Shown here: positions 61,061 to 64,000 of the stretch, one piece after another
Numbering within the stretch: the stretch's first letter is position 1
Layout: each line of letters opens with the position of its first letter
Source: Treponema sp.
GTDB taxonomy: Bacteria > Spirochaetota > Spirochaetia > Treponematales > Treponemataceae
Direction of reading: 5' to 3'
Assembly (NCBI GenBank): GCA_017449265.1
Contig: JAFSJW010000110.1
Location: 1 to 64,000 of the forward strand
Length of the DNA: 64,000 bases
The notes under the pieces: model-generated
Databases searched by the model: none
Told to the model about the DNA's origin: nothing
What the model saw: the letters and a program-made list of their open reading frames with translations, nothing else
Program-made: the position numbers and the translations under genes

Positions 61061-61207
61061 TGTTTGCAACGTCCCGAAAATGTACCAAGGCACAATGATT
61101 CGTTTGATAGGATTCTCATTGCCCAGGCGAAATCAGAAAATATGATTTTCTTGACTCATGATTCCATGATTCCTTATTACAATGAAACTTGCGTTTTATC
61201 TGTGTAG
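61061..61207 (+). pseudogene. Truncated PIN-domain toxin (VapC remnant)
   Basis: In frame with the antitoxin stop, 48 codons read HNDSFDRILIAQAKSENMIFLTHD and end YYNETCVLSV, which is the C-terminal half of a PIN toxin (HxDPFDRxLIAQA motif, then LTxD). The N-terminal half with the first catalytic aspartates is missing and there is no start codon. The remnant is probably inactive. Confidence 0.75.
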
Positions 61208-61214
61208 TGCAATA

Positions 61215-61277
61215 GAGAAAGGCAGGTGAAATTTTTTCTGGGTGTGGTATAATTAGTGGGAAGGAGGTTCTCGTATG
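61215..61277 (+). repeat. 63-bp promoter repeat, copy 2
   Basis: Matches 60776-60838 without gaps (about 54 of 63). It ends in the ATG of the YefM-like antitoxin gene. Confidence 0.7.
61226..61253 (+). promoter_or_regulatory. Promoter of the YoeB-type TA module
   Basis: GTGAAA (61226-61231), 16-bp spacer, TATAAT (61248-61253). Same spacing as the copy at 60787. Confidence 0.5.
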
Positions 61278-61505
61278 AGTGATGTGGCATTTAATGCGGT
61301 TTTAGATGATGTGGATAATTTTTCTTACAATCAGTGCGTTTTGCTTTTGGCACGTCTTACACAAGCATTGCAGAATTGGACTTCAAAAGACAGCTCTGAT
61401 GATTTATTCTATTCCAAAAGTAATATTGCTCATATTGAACGAGGGATAAAGGCCTTGGACGAGGGAAAAGGTGTCGAACACGAGCTTATTGAGGTTGACC
61501 AATGA
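61275..61505 (+). CDS. Antitoxin of a YoeB-type pair
   Basis: 76 residues: helical, with FNAVLDDVDNFSYNQCVLLLARLTQAL at the start and an acidic end (EHELIEVDQ) that would wrap the toxin. It is not a standard YefM by eye, but the position before the toxin and the 4-bp overlap (ATGA, 61502-61505) make the antitoxin role likely. GGAGG precedes the ATG. Expected to repress its own promoter with the toxin. Confidence 0.78.
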   Translation: MSDVAFNAVLDDVDNFSYNQCVLLLARLTQALQNWTSKDSSDDLFYSKSNIAHIERGIKALDEGKGVEHELIEVDQ

Positions 61506-61762
61506 AAAAAATTTGGTTCGATGAGGCGTGGGAAGATTATCTTTATTGGCAGCAGCAAGATAAAAAGACTATCAGGCGAATAAATGCTCTTATACAAGAC
61601 ATTGAAAGAAATGGTTTTGACAATGGAATAGGAAAACCCGAGCCGTTAAAAGAAAATTTGAGCGGTCTTTGGAGCAGACGCATTGATGAGGTAAACCGCC
61701 TTGTCTATCGAGTGGAAAACGGAATGTTGCAAATTGTTTCTTGCAAAGGTCATTATAACTAA
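61502..61762 (+). CDS. yoeB: YoeB/Txe-family mRNA interferase toxin
   Basis: 86 residues, full length. The family pattern is clear: IWFDEAWEDYLYWQQQDKKTIRRINALIQDIERN, then GKPEPLKENLSGLWSRRIDEVNRLVYRV and CKGHYN. Catalytic equivalents of YoeB Glu46 (in EPLK), Arg65 (in RRI or NRL) and His83 (in GHY) are present, so activity is expected. It cleaves mRNA at ribosomes in the family. Coupled to the antitoxin by 4 bp. Confidence 0.92.
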   Translation: MKKIWFDEAWEDYLYWQQQDKKTIRRINALIQDIERNGFDNGIGKPEPLKENLSGLWSRRIDEVNRLVYRVENGMLQIVSCKGHYN

Positions 61763-61769
61763 CAAAACT

Positions 61770-61866
61770 TGGCAGGAAGCGGACACAACCAGTCTAGAAG
61801 CTCAAACAGGTAATCTTGTTTATACGCTCCACGGACTTTCAGAGAATGAAATTGCGGTGGTGAGCG
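61770..61866 (+). pseudogene. Tail of a DNA methylase-like gene, copy 2
   Basis: Reading WQEADTTSLEAQTGNLVYTLHGLSENEIAVVSG, it repeats the LVYxLxGLSExEIxVV ending found at 60719-60790. The frame continues past the expected end into the antisense of the MATE gene, so it is a remnant. The two copies bracket the TA patch. Confidence 0.5.
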
Positions 61867-61870
61867 GTGT

Positions 61871-63238
61871 TTATCTTTTAACCCATTTCTTTCCTTTGAG
61901 GCGGATTAAAAATAGGATTCCGCGCACGCAAAGCTCAAAGCTCATTGCAAACCAAGCTCCTTCCAGCCCGAAATGCGGACTTAGCGCGAGCGCGAGCGGA
62001 AGTCGTACAAACCACATCGAGAAAAAGTTGAAAAGGCTCGGAACAAGCGTATCTCCTGTTCCGCGTAATGCGCCGTTGACTACCAGCGACGAGCCGTAGA
62101 ACATTTCCGAGAATGATTCTATGCGTAGTATGCGCGCGCCGATTCTCCTTATATCCGTGTCCGGCGACAAAAAGCCTATTAGTTCCGGGGCAAAGATAAA
62201 AAGCAGCGCGCTCATTATGAGCATGAGAAAAATCCCGATTACCGTGGTAAGCCAGCCAAGCCTGTATGTAAGCTCGTGCCGCTTTGCGCCGAAGCTCTGA
62301 CCGCAAATTGTAGTCGCGGCGGCTCCAAGCCCGAACGCCGGCATATAGCAAATGCTTTCTGCCGTTATTGCGAAAGAATTTGCGGCAATAGCGATTTTTC
62401 CGAGCGGTGCTACTATTTTTGTGAATGCAATCTGCCCGCCGGTCATTATGGTCTGCTCAAAAGCGATTGGCGCGCTGATTCGGAGGGCAGTGTAGATGTG
62501 CTTTTTGTCAAAATCAAAATGTTCATCATTCCTTTTTGCGAGCTTTAAAATAGGGGAGCTTACCAGAAGGACAAAAAGCAGTGCTAATGTTGTTATGCCG
62601 CGTGAAATAAGCGTTGCCAAAGCCGCTCCGAATACGCCAATGCCGAGTATAAAAATAAATAGATAATTCAAGGCTATGTTCAGCACGGTCATAAGAAGCT
62701 GCATAAGGCTGGGGACTTTCATTTCCCCTGCGGCTTGCAAAAGCTCGGTGGCAAGATTGTTCAGCTGTATTATGGGAACTGAAAGGCAGAACACTAGGAA
62801 ATAAACTCTTGCGTTCTCATATATTTCGCTTGACGGGTCTATCTTTCCGAGAAATTGCGGAAGCCAGCCGCTCACAATGATTCCTGCCAGCATTATGATT
62901 ACTGAGAATGTGGTAGTAGCAAGAAAAGCCGTTTTCTCAAGGTTTCGGGCTTCTTTCTCCTTGTTTCCGCCGATAAGGTGCGCCACCTGCACGGTAAAGC
63001 CCATAGCTGCCGCAAAGCAAAGCCCCATTATGAGCCATGTGCTTGATGCCACAAGTCCTATGGAGGCCGAGTCCGCAGGCCCCAGCCTTCCTACCATGGA
63101 CGCATCGATGAAAGACATTACTATAGATGAAACCTGAGCAAGAATCGTGGGAATGCTCAGTTTTATGATGAGGAAAATTTGCTCTTTCAGCGAGATTTCC
63201 CCGCCTGAACGCATTTTTAAAAGAATGTCAGTTTTCAT
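61871..63238 (-). CDS. MATE-family efflux transporter
   Basis: 455 residues with 12 predicted membrane helices. Family signals: SIPTILAQVSSIVMSFIDASMVGRLGPADSASIGL at the first helices, GVFGAALATLISRGITT in the middle and FEQTIMTGGQIAFTKIVAPLGKIAIAANSFAI at the second half. It probably exports cationic compounds in exchange for Na+ or H+; substrate unknown. It overlaps the end of the CCA/HD gene by 11 bp, so the pair is co-transcribed. Confidence 0.93.
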   Translation of the reverse strand: MKTDILLKMRSGGEISLKEQIFLIIKLSIPTILAQVSSIVMSFIDASMVGRLGPADSASIGLVASSTWLIMGLCFAAAMGFTVQVAHLIGGNKEKEARNLEKTAFLATTTFSVIIMLAGIIVSGWLPQFLGKIDPSSEIYENARVYFLVFCLSVPIIQLNNLATELLQAAGEMKVPSLMQLLMTVLNIALNYLFIFILGIGVFGAALATLISRGITTLALLFVLLVSSPILKLAKRNDEHFDFDKKHIYTALRISAPIAFEQTIMTGGQIAFTKIVAPLGKIAIAANSFAITAESICYMPAFGLGAAATTICGQSFGAKRHELTYRLGWLTTVIGIFLMLIMSALLFIFAPELIGFLSPDTDIRRIGARILRIESFSEMFYGSSLVVNGALRGTGDTLVPSLFNFFSMWFVRLPLALALSPHFGLEGAWFAMSFELCVRGILFLIRLKGKKWVKR

Positions 63239-64000
63239 TTATGTTCTTTGCGACTTTCAGAAGCTTTTCCCTGTCGTTCATATCAGGGTCATCGAGCACG
63301 CACTGAAAAAGCTCGTTCAGTATGAAACCAATCTTTTTCCCAGCAGGAATGCCGATTTTCATAAGGTCGTTCCCGTTAACCTTCAAATCTTTCAGGCTCA
63401 GTGCTGAATTTTTTGATTCAACCTCTTTTATTCGTTCTTGCAAAAAAATTATGTTCCTTTCTGTTGCGCTTCCATGAATGACAGGCATTTTGTGCATTCC
63501 GTACATATCAGCTTCCCATAAGTCGATGAGGTCTCGGATATTGTCGCGCCCTATACGCACGATGAAACGCCGCACTGCTGCATCGCTCCATTCGCTGTTG
63601 AAAAAGAACATATGGTTCTTTATTAGATGCACGACTTTGTTTATTGTTGCATTTGGAAATTTTAGCCTGAAAAGAATAGGACCTGCTTGCTCAGCCGAAT
63701 AAATCTCGTGCTTGTGAAAATGCACGATTTCCACGAAATTCCCGGAGTTTTTCGGATTCTCGTACATTTCTACAGTCCGTGCGTCTTTTTTCCCAATATC
63801 GTGGAACAATGCCGCAAGTCGGACAATCAGATTGTCCCTGGGCGCGCCGTCACAAGCGTAGAAATTGTGATCAAGGACATCGAACTCATGGAAGCCGCGA
63901 ATATCGGCCTGCTGGCAGCCACGGCACGCAAGAAGCTCTGGGATGAAAATTCCCAGGATTCCGGTTTCCTCCATGTTGCGGAATGCGGTGGACGGCTCTT
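63228..64000 (-). CDS. CCA tRNA nucleotidyltransferase/HD-domain protein, C-terminal part (partial)
   Basis: The gene runs off the right edge of the window; codons continue past the internal Met at 63974 (reading EPSTAFRN before it). The visible 257 residues begin with the GILGIFIPELLACRGCQQ region and carry an HD domain (LAALFHDIGKKD, HKHEIYSAEQAGPIL, HLIKNHMFF), as in class II CCA-adding enzymes of Treponema and Firmicutes. The nucleotidyltransferase head is outside, so the exact substrate is not shown; a polyA polymerase-like reading is possible. It overlaps the MATE gene by 11 bp. Confidence 0.82.
   Translation of the reverse strand, partial: EPSTAFRNMEETGILGIFIPELLACRGCQQADIRGFHEFDVLDHNFYACDGAPRDNLIVRLAALFHDIGKKDARTVEMYENPKNSGNFVEIVHFHKHEIYSAEQAGPILFRLKFPNATINKVVHLIKNHMFFFNSEWSDAAVRRFIVRIGRDNIRDLIDLWEADMYGMHKMPVIHGSATERNIIFLQERIKEVESKNSALSLKDLKVNGNDLMKIGIPAGKKIGFILNELFQCVLDDPDMNDREKLLKVAKNINEN

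Noticed and set aside
1-64000. CRISPR array, prophage or insertion sequence
   Set aside because: No regularly spaced repeats, no phage structural genes, no transposase or intact terminal repeats were seen. The repeats found are single palindromes.

Overview
The window comes from a spirochaete, almost certainly a Treponema. The evidence is a spirochaete-type flagellar gene set (flbD, flbB, fliY, a FlgE with the Lys/Cys pair that forms the lysinoalanine hook cross-link), Treponema-style adjacency of a class III cyclase and a FecR-domain protein, and moderately AT-rich DNA with T-rich intergenic regions. Nothing in the sequence names the species.

Layout. 1-310 is a strongly folded non-coding stretch. 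310-2000 holds smpB and hemW. 2013-4075 is a histidine kinase/response regulator pair on the minus strand. 4258-21225 is one long plus-strand flagellar/motility operon: flbD, motA, motB, fliL, fliM, fliY, fliO, fliP, fliQ, fliR, flhB, flhA, flhF, flhG, a membrane protein, fliA, a DUF342/FapA-like protein and two small unknown genes. 21222-24758 (minus) carries a J-domain protein, glgC and a GGDEF/EAL protein. 24861-31927 (minus) is a four-gene envelope operon: cyclase-like receptor, FecR plus beta-sandwich repeat protein, secreted beta-barrel protein, lipoprotein. 32202-34605 (minus) has flgF-flgG and a flagellum-neighbour secreted protein. 34718-36289 is putP. 36404-39298 is a large exported HExxH metallopeptidase-like protein. 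39378-43501 is flbB-fliK-flgD-flgE, which in Borrelia and T. pallidum sits directly in front of flbD-motA; here the two halves are about 39 kb apart. 43624-47443 is accessory: a radical SAM protein, an orphan PD-(D/E)XK-like nuclease with a convergent Xre regulator, tRNA-Val(CAC), and gene debris. 47569-60608 is mostly housekeeping (ilvD, a chemoreceptor, zinc-ribbon/TPM proteins, a diguanylate cyclase, ilvB, an SGNH hydrolase, cbiL, an MBL-fold hydrolase, ispG). 60719-61866 is a toxin-antitoxin patch flanked by two copies of a DNA-methylase tail. The window ends in a MATE transporter and the 3' part of a CCA-adding enzyme/HD protein.

How the parts work together. Stator, C-ring, export gate, placement factors (FlhF/FlhG) and the flagellar sigma factor are co-transcribed. 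Sigma-28-like promoters (NCCGATAN-type -10 elements) lie before flgF-flgG, before flbB and, unexpectedly, before the cyclase/FecR envelope operon, suggesting that this envelope system is switched on together with the flagella.

Most striking general signals: (i) at least six stand-alone or first genes have a promoter -10 hexamer about 6 nt upstream of the ATG and no Shine-Dalgarno, so they are predicted leaderless; (ii) the cyclase of the envelope operon has lost three expected catalytic residues; (iii) the TA patch contains a duplicated promoter, an antitoxin whose PIN toxin is truncated, and an intact YoeB-type pair; (iv) an orphan nuclease/regulator pair may be a stand-alone defence module. 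All calls are by reading; no database search was run.
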